From: SAR202 cluster bacterium | GTDB taxonomy: Bacteria; Chloroflexota; Dehalococcoidia; Lucifugimonadales; UBA3495 | Assembly (NCBI GenBank): GCA_013204585.1 | Contig: JABMNL010000053.1 | Coordinates: 1 to 64,000 of the forward strand | Direction of reading: 5' to 3' | DNA length: 64,000 nucleotides | In this document: in pieces, positions 47,725-57,181 of the stretch | Layout of the letters: every line of letters starts with the position of its first letter | How positions within the stretch are numbered: position 1 is the first letter of the stretch | Notes under the pieces: generated by a model | What the model was told of the DNA's origin: nothing | Seen by the model: the letters and a program-made list of their open reading frames with translations, nothing else | The model's database searches: none | Translations under genes and position numbers: made by a program

Positions 47725-48426
47725 ATGGGTGCATCGCTGCGTTTAGGCCGGGTATTCGGCATTCCGATAGAAGTGAACATCAGTTGGGTGTTCGTCTTTC
47801 TGTTGCTCACCTTTTTGCTCGCCGACCAGTTCGATGATGCGCGGTTGCGTTGGCCTGCGGCGCAACGGTGGTCGGTTGCCGGGATCACGGTGTTACTGTT
47901 CTTCCTTTCGGTTTTGGCCCACGAACTTAGCCACAGCGTCATGGCCCTCAGCAAAGGGATACCCGTTAAGAGCATCACCCTCTTCATCTTTGGCGGCGTT
48001 TCCCAATTGGAGCATGATCCCGAACGGCCCATTACCGAATTCGCCGTAGCCGTTGTAGGCCCGCTGAGCAGTATCGTGTTGGCGGTCGTTTTCGGCGGAG
48101 TCTGGTACTTGTTGGGCCGAGGCGATTCACCATTGGAAGTGGTGCTGCTGCTTTTGGCCTGGACCAATTTGAGTCTGGGCGTGTTCAATCTGGTGCCTGG
48201 CTTTCCCTTGGACGGCGGCCGTTTGTTGCGTGCCGGTGTCTGGGGAATGACCGGAAATTACCACCGGGCGACGCAAATCTCGGCCCGGTTTGGTCAGGTA
48301 GTGGGCGGGGCAATGGTCTTGGGCGGTGTGGCCCTGGCATATTTTGTTGAGCCAGTGGATGGTGTGTGGATTGGTATCGTAGGACTTTTCTTGTTCTCGA
48401 TAGCCAGGAGCAGCTATCCTAAGTAA
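47725..48426 (+). CDS. site-2 protease-like M50 metallopeptidase
   Basis: VLAHELSHSVMAL; NLVPGFPLDGGRLLRAGVW. Confidence 0.93.
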   Translation: MGASLRLGRVFGIPIEVNISWVFVFLLLTFLLADQFDDARLRWPAAQRWSVAGITVLLFFLSVLAHELSHSVMALSKGIPVKSITLFIFGGVSQLEHDPERPITEFAVAVVGPLSSIVLAVVFGGVWYLLGRGDSPLEVVLLLLAWTNLSLGVFNLVPGFPLDGGRLLRAGVWGMTGNYHRATQISARFGQVVGGAMVLGGVALAYFVEPVDGVWIGIVGLFLFSIARSSYPK

Positions 48427-48585
48427 GCTCGTATTCGACTATTTGGCCGGTCAGGTTATTGCGCCCGGTCTACGGCTGTGCAGCCCCAGCTATGCTAAAA
48501 TAGCTTCACAAGCGAATTGCGGCCAGTGTGGCTGGCTCTAGTCCCGGCCCCGGCTAATAAAGATTCAATAAAAATATGGATAAAC

Positions 48586-49779
48586 ATGACGGTTGAAGGC
48601 ACAGTCTACCTAGACCACGCAGGCACGACGCCCCTAGACCCCAAGGTTCTAGAGGCGATGATTCCCTATTTCACGCAGCGTTTCGGCAACCCTTCCAGCC
48701 TCCACTCGGTGGGTCAAGAGGCCCGTTATGCGTTGGATGAGGCCCGGGAGCGGGTGGCTGGCGTCCTCAATTGCCGGGCCAGGGAAGTGGTTTTTACTGG
48801 TGGCGGGACTGAGTCAGACAACTCGGCAATTCATGGCGTCGCTACCGCCTTGCTGGAGACTGGGAACCACATCATCACCTCTAGCGTGGAGCACCATGCA
48901 GTGTTGCACGCCTGTCAGAACTTGGAGTCCCAGGGATTTGAAGTCACCTATCTGCCGGTGGATGCCGACGGCATGGTGCAGCCGGAGGCGGTCTACAACG
49001 CCATTAACGAGCGCACCACCCTGGTTACCATCATGTACGGCAATAACGAGATTGGGACCATCAATCCCGTCTCTGAGATTTCCAAGGTCATCAAGCAACG
49101 GGCTACAGAGCTTTCCCGGACCATTGTGTTTCACTCCGACGCCGTGCAGGCCGCCGGTTTCTTGGATTTAGACGTTGCCAAACTCGGAGTCGACTTGTTG
49201 AGCCTGTCTGGGCACAAGTTCCACGGCCCCAAGGGTACCGGCGTGCTTTACATAAAGCGAGCCACCGCCTATCTGCCGCTAATCCTTGGCGGCGGACAGG
49301 AACGGGAACGCCGTTCCGGCACTGAAAACATACCGGGCATAATCGGTCTATCGTTGGCCTTAGAAGCGGCCAACAGCAAACGAGAAGAGACCAGTAAACA
49401 CTGCGCTGCCCTTCGGGACCGAATCATAGAGGCGGTATTGGAGCAGATTCCTGGCAGTCGCTTGAACGGCCACATCACTCAAAGGTTGCCTAACAATGCC
49501 AACTTCTCCTTTACGGGAGTTGAAGGCGAGCCCATCTTGCTGGGTCTAGACATGGCGGGCATCGCCGCCTCTAGCGGCAGCGCCTGTAGTTCCGGCTCTT
49601 TGGAGCCTTCCCACGTTCTGCTGGCTCTGGGCCAATCGGCAGAAATCGCGCGCGGCAGTCTCCGGATTACCTTGGGCCGAGACAACACAGAAGAAGAAAT
49701 TGAATACCTGCTGGAAGTATTGGTGGAATTGGTTCAGCGTTTGCGCCAATTGCCCAGTCTCACCACAGTCCGACCGTGA
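48586..49779 (+). CDS. cysteine desulfurase (NifS/IscS family)
   Basis: [55 protein letters not shown]. Confidence 0.95.
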   Translation: MTVEGTVYLDHAGTTPLDPKVLEAMIPYFTQRFGNPSSLHSVGQEARYALDEARERVAGVLNCRAREVVFTGGGTESDNSAIHGVATALLETGNHIITSSVEHHAVLHACQNLESQGFEVTYLPVDADGMVQPEAVYNAINERTTLVTIMYGNNEIGTINPVSEISKVIKQRATELSRTIVFHSDAVQAAGFLDLDVAKLGVDLLSLSGHKFHGPKGTGVLYIKRATAYLPLILGGGQERERRSGTENIPGIIGLSLALEAANSKREETSKHCAALRDRIIEAVLEQIPGSRLNGHITQRLPNNANFSFTGVEGEPILLGLDMAGIAASSGSACSSGSLEPSHVLLALGQSAEIARGSLRITLGRDNTEEEIEYLLEVLVELVQRLRQLPSLTTVRP

Positions 49780-49854
49780 GCCCGTTTCAGCTAACGATGT
49801 CCAACCTTCCTTTGGCGTACCGCATTCATAATTTCGATTATATGGAGGAAGAGC

Positions 49855-50676
49855 TTGATATCTAGGCGTTTGCTCTTTTGGCTCGCTCTGATTTTGGCCC
49901 CTTTCTTGCTTGCGGCGTGTAGCGAGACGTCGGCATCGCTGGGCCAATACCACGAGGGACGGATTCTGATGCTGAACGTGGTACGTATTGATACCACCGA
50001 TGAACTCCTCTATTCGACCATTGACCCCTCTGATGTTGTACACACCTGGCGGATGCAGCCGTCTGAAGAAGGTATGGAATTGGTGTTGATGCGCATCAAG
50101 GTGGAGAATCACATTGCCGTCAACGCAGTCTTCGAGGCCAATGAACAGGCCGCCATATTAAGGGACTACTTCGAAAATGATTACCGCCCCCTAAGTGTTG
50201 CGGGTTCCATTTATTTGGACCGGCGCGGTCAGGCCGAAGCTTCGGTGAGCGTGGAGGGTGGCAAGTGCACGGACCACCCTAGGCTGGTGATAAACGCCGG
50301 GACCAATGTTCAGTGGAACAACGACGGTGACACCAGTTCGGCCATCCAGTTCGGCCCAGGTGTCTTGCCAGGATTTGGCGACGAGCTAGTCGAGATAGCA
50401 CCGGGCGCTTCGGTCTCCCACCGGTTCGACCAGACGGGTACCTTCCAATATGAATGTAGCGGCGGCGAAGGACAGGCCCAACAAGCGGAGGTGGTGGTCG
50501 AAGACGCGAGTTCAATCCGGGGCAAGAAAGAGAACAACATCCTTTTCCTTGAGGGCCCATTTCAGTTGACCAAGGATACTGGAGTGGACGGCTGGATGAT
50601 ATTCGAAGCCCCCAAAGATACCAAATTCCGGGATCTGCGTTGGCGGGCCGGAGACAGCATTACCGTCCGGTTCTGA
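49855..50676 (+). CDS. putative lipoprotein, possibly with a DUF4352/cupredoxin-like region
   Basis: TTG start; LILAPFLLAACSETS lipobox; NAGTNVQWNNDGDTSSAIQF...GTFQYECSGGEG. Confidence 0.65.
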   Translation: MISRRLLFWLALILAPFLLAACSETSASLGQYHEGRILMLNVVRIDTTDELLYSTIDPSDVVHTWRMQPSEEGMELVLMRIKVENHIAVNAVFEANEQAAILRDYFENDYRPLSVAGSIYLDRRGQAEASVSVEGGKCTDHPRLVINAGTNVQWNNDGDTSSAIQFGPGVLPGFGDELVEIAPGASVSHRFDQTGTFQYECSGGEGQAQQAEVVVEDASSIRGKKENNILFLEGPFQLTKDTGVDGWMIFEAPKDTKFRDLRWRAGDSITVRF

Positions 50677-50793
50677 CCGGTTCTAGTTCGATCTCGACCC
50701 TTAGTCCCTTCGAATCATCCCCATAAATACCTACCGGTAGCCCGGCCATCTCCGTTGGTCTCGGGTTAGAATTTAGTCCATAGCTGACTGGGA

Positions 50794-51435
50794 GTGTCTA
50801 TGCGCCGGTATATGGACCTACTTTTCTTTGGTGGGGAGCGACGGGAGAAGCAGAGCGCTCCACCTACAGTTTGGCGCAGACTATTTCACATAGTCGCCGG
50901 TTCTTCTATTCCCATTGCTGGCCTATTTCTTACTGAGACGACCATGGTTTGGGCGTTGTCTGTCTTGGCTGCGGGCGGTCTGGTATTGGAGTTGGCCCGG
51001 TTCAACCTGCCCTGGCTTAACCGTATCTATACCGGACTGCTGGCCCCTCTGCTGAAGTCGGATGAGGCCGGGCACATCACTGGGGCAACCTACATGGTGA
51101 TTGCGGCCCTGCTGGTCTACGTGCTCTTTGGCGAAGTAGTGGCCATACCGGCGATGTTCTTCTTGTCCTTGGGAGACCCGGCGGCGGCATTGGTGGGACG
51201 GCGCATGCCGGGGCCTAGAATAATGGGCAAATCTCCCCTGGGCACGGCAGCGTTCATTGGGGTTGGGGCTGGAATTGCTGCGGTCTTAATCGGGGCCAAC
51301 GGCATCGAGCACCATTGGGCTATTTGGGTGGGCGCAGGGGTGGCTGGGGTAGTGGAACTGGCTTCGATTCCGCCGGATGACAACCTGGCGGTGCCGCTGT
51401 TGGCGGGCACGGCCATGCACTTCTTGGGCGTCTAA
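50794..51435 (+). CDS. dolichol kinase / phosphatidate cytidylyltransferase-like membrane protein
   Basis: WRRLFHIVAGSSIP; LSLGDPAAALVGRRMPGPRIMGKSPLGTAAF. Confidence 0.85.
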   Translation: MSMRRYMDLLFFGGERREKQSAPPTVWRRLFHIVAGSSIPIAGLFLTETTMVWALSVLAAGGLVLELARFNLPWLNRIYTGLLAPLLKSDEAGHITGATYMVIAALLVYVLFGEVVAIPAMFFLSLGDPAAALVGRRMPGPRIMGKSPLGTAAFIGVGAGIAAVLIGANGIEHHWAIWVGAGVAGVVELASIPPDDNLAVPLLAGTAMHFLGV

Positions 51436-51449
51436 TTTAAGGGCTTTGG

Positions 51450-52808
51450 CTAGGCGGCCCCGTTGAACTCCGTAACTTCCGCCCGTTCCCTTTGGAATTT
51501 TAGGTAGGCCTGTTTGGTCATGGCGGGCCGGTAACTGGCCTTGATCTCTTTGGCCCGTTTTGCGCCGTCGGCCAGCAGATCAATGACCACCATGGCCATA
51601 ATCTTGGCGGGCAAGATTACCGCCGACTCATAGTCGTTGATGATGTAATCCCTGCTGTGTCCTGGGCCGGTGGCCCCGGCGGTGTAGGGATGGCAGGCCG
51701 GTATCAGTTGGCTAAGGTCTCCCATATCGGTGGAGCCACCCCGGTTGCGGCGGGCTGGCATCACCAAGGTTGCGCTGTCGCCGACCAGGTCCACCGCTGT
51801 GCGCCGAAAAATTTCCTGCAGTTTGACGTCTTGGTGCATGGGCAGGTAGCCGGGTATGGTTGTGATGTTTACCGACGCGCCGACTGCCAATGCCCCAGCC
51901 TTGAAACAACGGTCAACCGCCAGAGAGTTCTCCACCACCACCTTGGGAGTGGAAGAGCGGACACGCCATTCCAACCGGACATCGGAAGGGACAGCGCTAA
52001 CTGCATCGCCGCCCTTGGTCATGATGCCGTGGATACGGACCGTGTCCTCGGCTCGGTGGGTCTCCCTTAGGGCATTAATCGCCTGGATGCCAAAGGATGC
52101 CGCGTTCAGGGCATTGACGCCACGGTGGGGCAGGCTGCCCGCATGGGCACCCACGCCGGTGTACCTAACGTACTTCACCACGTGTCCGTTGCTGGTGCCG
52201 CCCATGGCAAATTTTCGTCCACCCATGTCGCTGGCGGTATGGCACATCATGGCGATGTCCACGTCGTCGAATTCGCCGAGCTTGATGAGTTCTTGTTTGC
52301 CGCCTAGGAACTCCAGCTTACCCTCGTCCCGCATCGCCAGTCGTTGCTCGACCTCGATAAATTCCTCGGCAGGGACGGCGAAGGGGACAATCTCTCCAGA
52401 GAGTTGGGCTATAACCTCTGGGGTTAGCAGCCCTATGGTTGCCCCCAGCATCATGCCAATTTGGCAGTGGTGCCCGCAGGCGTGGGCCGCCCCGGTCTCT
52501 GGGTCGGCGTGGGGGTGTTCGTTTACTACCAGCGAGTCCAATTCACCAATCACGGCTACGGTTGGGCCAGGGCCTGCGCCGCCGGGTATGCGGCCTTTCA
52601 GTCCGGTGATGGCCAGGCCACTGGTGTGGTGGATGCCAAGTTCCTGGAACTTTTGAGCGACCAGCTGGGAGGTTTTAATCTCGTGGAATCCAGATTCAGG
52701 ATTGGCCAACACCTGTTCGGCCAATCCGATGATCTCTTTCTTGCGCTTGTCGATGGTCTCGCAGGCTTTCTTCTTGAGTTCTTCGACTGTCAGATTTGGT
52801 GTAGTCAT
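51450..52808 (-). CDS. M20-family amidohydrolase (copy 1)
   Basis: ETGAAHACGHHCQIGMMLGA; FAVPAEEFIEVEQR. Confidence 0.92.
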   Translation of the reverse strand: MTTPNLTVEELKKKACETIDKRKKEIIGLAEQVLANPESGFHEIKTSQLVAQKFQELGIHHTSGLAITGLKGRIPGGAGPGPTVAVIGELDSLVVNEHPHADPETGAAHACGHHCQIGMMLGATIGLLTPEVIAQLSGEIVPFAVPAEEFIEVEQRLAMRDEGKLEFLGGKQELIKLGEFDDVDIAMMCHTASDMGGRKFAMGGTSNGHVVKYVRYTGVGAHAGSLPHRGVNALNAASFGIQAINALRETHRAEDTVRIHGIMTKGGDAVSAVPSDVRLEWRVRSSTPKVVVENSLAVDRCFKAGALAVGASVNITTIPGYLPMHQDVKLQEIFRRTAVDLVGDSATLVMPARRNRGGSTDMGDLSQLIPACHPYTAGATGPGHSRDYIINDYESAVILPAKIMAMVVIDLLADGAKRAKEIKASYRPAMTKQAYLKFQRERAEVTEFNGAA

Positions 52809-52810
52809 GC

Positions 52811-54142
52811 TTATGCGCCCTCGAAGGTCTCTTCCGAGGCCAAGTTACGCATAAATTTGAGGTATTCGGATATGGACATGTCCGCGCGCTGCCCGCCCAC
52901 GATACTGTTGCCGTGGGAAGCGCCGTCGCCGAGGATGTCGATGACCGTGTAGGCCAGGGCTTTGGCGCCTTTTATCACCGCCAGGGAATAGTCCTCGATG
53001 AGATAGGTCGCGCTGTGGCCGAGTCCGGCGGCCCCGCCCACATAGGGATGGATGGCGGGCATTAGGTGGCTGATATCGCCCATGTCTGTGGAGCCAGCCC
53101 GGTGTTCCACGTAGCCAACGTTGTCTTCGCCGACTAGTTCGACGGCGTTGGCCCTGAAAATCGCCGCCATTGGCTTGTTTTGTTGCAGGGGCATGTAACC
53201 GGGAATGGTCTGAATCTTTACACTCGCGCCCACGGCCATGGCTCCGGCCTTCAGCGCCCGGTCGACCTTAAGGTTGGCGTCCATGAGGGCTTCGAGTGTC
53301 TTGCCGCGGACGAAGGTTTCCATCCTTACATCGGCGGGAACCGCGCTGACGGCCTCGCCACCCTTGGTGATGATGGGGTGGACGCGGATGCTGTCTTCGT
53401 CCCGGAAGGTCTCACGGTTGAAGTTGATGGCAGTCATGGCCATGGTGGCCGCGTTTAGGGCGTTGATACCCAGGTGGGGCGCTCCCCCGGCGTGGCTGCC
53501 GCGGCCAATGAACTGGATGCGCTTGGCCACCGAGCCGTTGTTGGTGTTGCTAATGCACATCAGTTTTTCGGCTGGATTGGCGGTGGTGTGGAGCATCATC
53601 GCCAGGTTGACGTCGTCGAATTCGCCCAGGCGAACCAGCTCGGCCTTACCGCCTAGAAATTCGAGTTTGCCCTCGCGGCGGAGTTCGTCCCGGTATTCAA
53701 TCTCAATATATTCTTCGGCGGGAACGGCCATGAAGGCAATGCGCCCGGCCAGGGACCCGATGACATCGGGCTGGGTGAGGGCGGTGGCTGCGCCCAGCAT
53801 CATCGCTATCTGACAGTGGTGTCCGCAGGCGTGGGCCGCGCCAGTCTCAGAGTCGGCGTGGGGATGAGCGGCAATGATTAAAGAATCCAGCTCTCCCAGG
53901 ACTGCCAAGGTTGGTCCGGCGGTGCTGCCCAAGGCATCGGCCCGCACCCCGGTGATGGCCAAGCCACTTCTGGGCTGCATACCCAACTCGCCGAACTTTT
54001 GGGCGACCAGCCTAGCGGTCTTGAGCTCCCGAAAGCCAGGCTCGGGGTTCTGCAATATATTTTTGGCCAAAGCAACCAGTTCATCGGCTTTGGAGTCGAT
54101 GATTTCTGCTGCCCGGCGCTTCAGGTCCTCTTTCGAGGGCAT
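52811..54142 (-). CDS. M20-family amidohydrolase (copy 2)
   Basis: ETGAAHACGHHCQIAMMLGA; MAVPAEEYIEIEYR. Confidence 0.92.
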   Translation of the reverse strand: MPSKEDLKRRAAEIIDSKADELVALAKNILQNPEPGFRELKTARLVAQKFGELGMQPRSGLAITGVRADALGSTAGPTLAVLGELDSLIIAAHPHADSETGAAHACGHHCQIAMMLGAATALTQPDVIGSLAGRIAFMAVPAEEYIEIEYRDELRREGKLEFLGGKAELVRLGEFDDVNLAMMLHTTANPAEKLMCISNTNNGSVAKRIQFIGRGSHAGGAPHLGINALNAATMAMTAINFNRETFRDEDSIRVHPIITKGGEAVSAVPADVRMETFVRGKTLEALMDANLKVDRALKAGAMAVGASVKIQTIPGYMPLQQNKPMAAIFRANAVELVGEDNVGYVEHRAGSTDMGDISHLMPAIHPYVGGAAGLGHSATYLIEDYSLAVIKGAKALAYTVIDILGDGASHGNSIVGGQRADMSISEYLKFMRNLASEETFEGA

Positions 54143-54334
54143 TTAGTTATCTCCGAACATTTCGCTTCCCATCGTGGCATTTGGTTGGGCATTTGTGCGG
54201 CGCGTTCGATTGTAACAAAGGCCGCCTGGTAAAGGTATACCGGAGTGTATAATTGCATGGCCTCACCTAGGCTCAATAATCGGGCCGCTATTCGGGCCGG
54301 TAGTAGTATTTGGTAGCGGTATTTGGAAGTTCAT

Positions 54335-55468
54335 ATGAAAGTAGTTATTGCGCCCCAGGGATTCAAGGGCGGCATCTCCGGTCTCGAAGCTGCTCGGGCC
54401 ATTGCCCGTGGAGTTATCGCGGCAGTGCCCGACGCGGAGACAATATTGCTTCCAGTGGCTGACGGCGGCGATGGTACGCTGCATGCCCTGGTGGACGCCA
54501 CCGGCGGCGAGATTTTCACCAGCACGGTAACCGGCCCTTTGAGTCATCAGGTGCAGGCGCAATGGGGAGTAATGGGTGACGGCCGCACCGCCGTGATTGA
54601 GATGGCCAGGGCTTCGGGTTTGGCCATGTTGCCAAGGGGCAGGCGGAACCCAAAAATAACTACCACGCTGGGTGTCGGTCAGATACTGAAAGAGGCCCTG
54701 GAACGGGGTTACGGTCGGATAATCGTTGGCCTGGGTGGCAGCGCCACCAACGATGGCGGCGCAGGCATGGCCACTGCATTGGGTGTCCGCTTCTTAGACG
54801 CCAATGGCAACGCCCTGCCCCCCGGTGGTACTGCCCTGGCCCGCCTTGACCGAATCGACACATCTGGGCTACTGGAGCAGATTGCCGGCGTGGATATTAT
54901 CGCGGCCACGGATGTAACCAACCCGCTGTGCGGGCCAACCGGTGCGTCGGCGGTATATGGCCCGCAGAAAGGGGCAACGCCAGAGGTTGTCGTAGAGCTT
55001 GATGCCGCACTACTCAACTTCGCCCAGGTGATTAAACGAGATGTGGGTTTGGATGTCTTGGACACCCCCGGATCGGGAGCGGCTGGCGGACTTGGGGCCG
55101 GGTTGATGGCCTTTGCTGGGGCCAAGATTCAGTCTGGCATCGACATGGTCTGTCAGGTGCTGGACTTCGACTCCCATCTCGCTGGGGCCGACTTGGTGAT
55201 AACCGGAGAAGGGCGGGCCGACCATTCCACGGTGTTCGACAAAGCCCCGGTGGGTGTGGCGCGGCACGCCAAGGCCCACGGCGTCCCCACCATATTGCTG
55301 GCGGGCAGTCTGGGAGACGGACATGAGGAACTGTACGACCACGGCGTAGCGTCGGTGCTCTGCATCTCCGACGGCGCAATGTCATTTGAGAAGGCCCTCA
55401 GCCGAACTGGAGTGATGTTGGAGGGAACGGCGGAACGCGCGATGCGCTTGTTCTTGCTTAAGCCGTAA
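54335..55468 (+). CDS. glycerate kinase (GlxK/GarK type)
   Basis: MKVVIAPQGFKGGISGLEAARAIARG; VADGGDGTLHALVDATGG; GLGGSATNDGGAGMATALG. Confidence 0.95.
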   Translation: MKVVIAPQGFKGGISGLEAARAIARGVIAAVPDAETILLPVADGGDGTLHALVDATGGEIFTSTVTGPLSHQVQAQWGVMGDGRTAVIEMARASGLAMLPRGRRNPKITTTLGVGQILKEALERGYGRIIVGLGGSATNDGGAGMATALGVRFLDANGNALPPGGTALARLDRIDTSGLLEQIAGVDIIAATDVTNPLCGPTGASAVYGPQKGATPEVVVELDAALLNFAQVIKRDVGLDVLDTPGSGAAGGLGAGLMAFAGAKIQSGIDMVCQVLDFDSHLAGADLVITGEGRADHSTVFDKAPVGVARHAKAHGVPTILLAGSLGDGHEELYDHGVASVLCISDGAMSFEKALSRTGVMLEGTAERAMRLFLLKP

Positions 55469-55479
55469 AACCTGGCCCT

Positions 55480-55881
55480 TTAAGCCATCCGCTGACGCAC
55501 GAACCCCATTACCTGGTTGCAGAGTTCGATGGACCGTTCGGAGTCGACGCCGTCAAAGGCTTCAGAGCAGGTGCCGCTGGGCAGGAACTCAGGGTACCGG
55601 GTAATGTAGTGGTACTTGTCGAGTTGGCGGGCTTCGGCTTTGACCGTGTCGAACATCATGTCGAAGAGCTTGGCATCTTCGCAGAGGTCCAGCAGCGAAT
55701 GGCCCCAAACGTCCTCAACCTTCTTGTGGTACAGATAGGCTTTAATGGCCTTTTCTGCTGCCTGCTGTCCCATGAAACAGGCAAGGTTGTGTTTGCCGCC
55801 ATCCCGGAGGAAGCTGGCGTCTTCCAGGTCTTGTTCGGCCTGGCGCATCCATCGGGCGCCCTCCGCTAAATAATCAGGCAT
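55480..55881 (-). CDS. HEPN domain-containing protein
   Basis: [44 protein letters not shown]...GHSLLDL...[10 protein letters not shown]. Confidence 0.88.
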   Translation of the reverse strand: MPDYLAEGARWMRQAEQDLEDASFLRDGGKHNLACFMGQQAAEKAIKAYLYHKKVEDVWGHSLLDLCEDAKLFDMMFDTVKAEARQLDKYHYITRYPEFLPSGTCSEAFDGVDSERSIELCNQVMGFVRQRMA

Positions 55882-56215
55882 TGTAAATCTCCCGTCCCTC
55901 GCGGACCGCCTTACCCAACGCTGGCAGCTTCTCGCGCATTTCTTCGAACTCGGCTGGGGTATAGACCAGGGTGTCGATGTCCACCGAGCACGGTAGATGG
56001 TACGAAAAGAAATCGGCGCGGCGTCCGAAAGAGTATTCGGTATCGTGGACGATGATTAATTCAATTTTGGTGTCTGGAGAAAAGTCCTCGGCGGCCATGT
56101 CGCCGGTCAAGATAACCTTCTCCACTCCTAGGATGGGAAGCATTTCCTCAATGGCCACCAAGTCCCGTTCCAGCATCTGTCGGCGGAACGCGGAAAATCC
56201 GACGCGCATCGGCAT
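55874..56215 (-). CDS. nucleotidyltransferase-like (MNT-type) protein with degenerate active-site motif
   Basis: Overlaps the HEPN gene; [30 protein letters not shown] in place of GS..RG..SD.DL; C-terminal [16 protein letters not shown]. Confidence 0.65.
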   Translation of the reverse strand: MPMRVGFSAFRRQMLERDLVAIEEMLPILGVEKVILTGDMAAEDFSPDTKIELIIVHDTEYSFGRRADFFSYHLPCSVDIDTLVYTPAEFEEMREKLPALGKAVREGREIYNA

Positions 56216-56272
56216 ATATTCACCTATTGGCTGGTTGGATTAATTTCGAAAACGGTGGCCGAGGAAGGGGCT

Positions 56273-56374
56273 GCCCCCATCTCCGACTTCGTCGAGAGTC
56301 TCGACTTTGTCGGACCTACTCTTCCCCATTGCGAGGGGGAAGGGTAGTGTCCTCTCCCCCTGGAAGGGGGAGAG
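56273..56374. repeat. dispersed repeat family B plus adjacent hairpin
   Basis: gcccccatctccgacttcgtcgagagtctcgactttgtcggacct, then ctctccccctggaagggggagag. Confidence 0.85.
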
Positions 56375-56424
56375 TTAGAGTGGGGGTAACTCATTACTTT
56401 GCCAGTCTTTGGTGGATACGGCGA

Positions 56425-57180
56425 CTAACCCAAGAGCACCATATGTACTTCTTTGGGGCCGTGGACGCCCTCCACGATGGTCATTTCAATGTCGGCGGTG
56501 CGGCTGGGGCCGGTGATGAAGTTCAAATAGCTGCCCATTTCACCGCCCCGCTGATGATACTCTAGCCGCCGCAACAAAAACAGGTCGTCTAGGGTTTCCA
56601 ACACTTCCTCGGGACGCACCAACGCTACGTGCACCGGCGGCACCAAGGAGACCAATCTGCTCAGCCCACGGCGGGGCAGCACGATAATTGATCCGGTCTC
56701 GGCCAGGGCGTAGTCGGCCCCGGTGATGCCAATATCAGCTCGCCGAATCACCTCGCGTAGCGCCCTTCTGGGAGTGGCATTGTTTTGGATTATGGGGGTA
56801 ATTGTGAGCCCAAGACCACGCAGCGCATCGTCTACTGGTATTTGATCAAAGACTTCCTGCCCGGAGCGGACGGCCCGTGCGGCTTCCTGGTTACGGGCCA
56901 AGGTTTCGATGTACCCGATGGCCTCTTCGCCGCCAGCCGCGCGAAAGACGTTCCAGCCGCCTTTCTGGGCCATGTCGGCCAATTTATCCAGCAGGGCCGG
57001 AAGGTTCTCCTGGACTCTTTGGCGTATTTCTGCGGCCTGGCTCTCCAGGTCGGCAGTGGTCTCCAGCAACCGTTGGTACGGCTGGGCGGGAGGCGTGTTG
57101 TCTCTGCCCAAAGATTCTCTTACGGACTGGAGGAATTCTTCTTTGGAAACGCCGGGAATATTGGTGTCTTGGTTGGTCAT
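56425..57180 (-). CDS. lutC: LUD-domain lactate utilization protein LutC-like
   Basis: ADIGITGADYALAETGSIIVLPRRGLSRLVSLVPPVHVALV. Confidence 0.88.
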   Translation of the reverse strand: MTNQDTNIPGVSKEEFLQSVRESLGRDNTPPAQPYQRLLETTADLESQAAEIRQRVQENLPALLDKLADMAQKGGWNVFRAAGGEEAIGYIETLARNQEAARAVRSGQEVFDQIPVDDALRGLGLTITPIIQNNATPRRALREVIRRADIGITGADYALAETGSIIVLPRRGLSRLVSLVPPVHVALVRPEEVLETLDDLFLLRRLEYHQRGGEMGSYLNFITGPSRTADIEMTIVEGVHGPKEVHMVLLG

Positions 57181-57181
57181 C

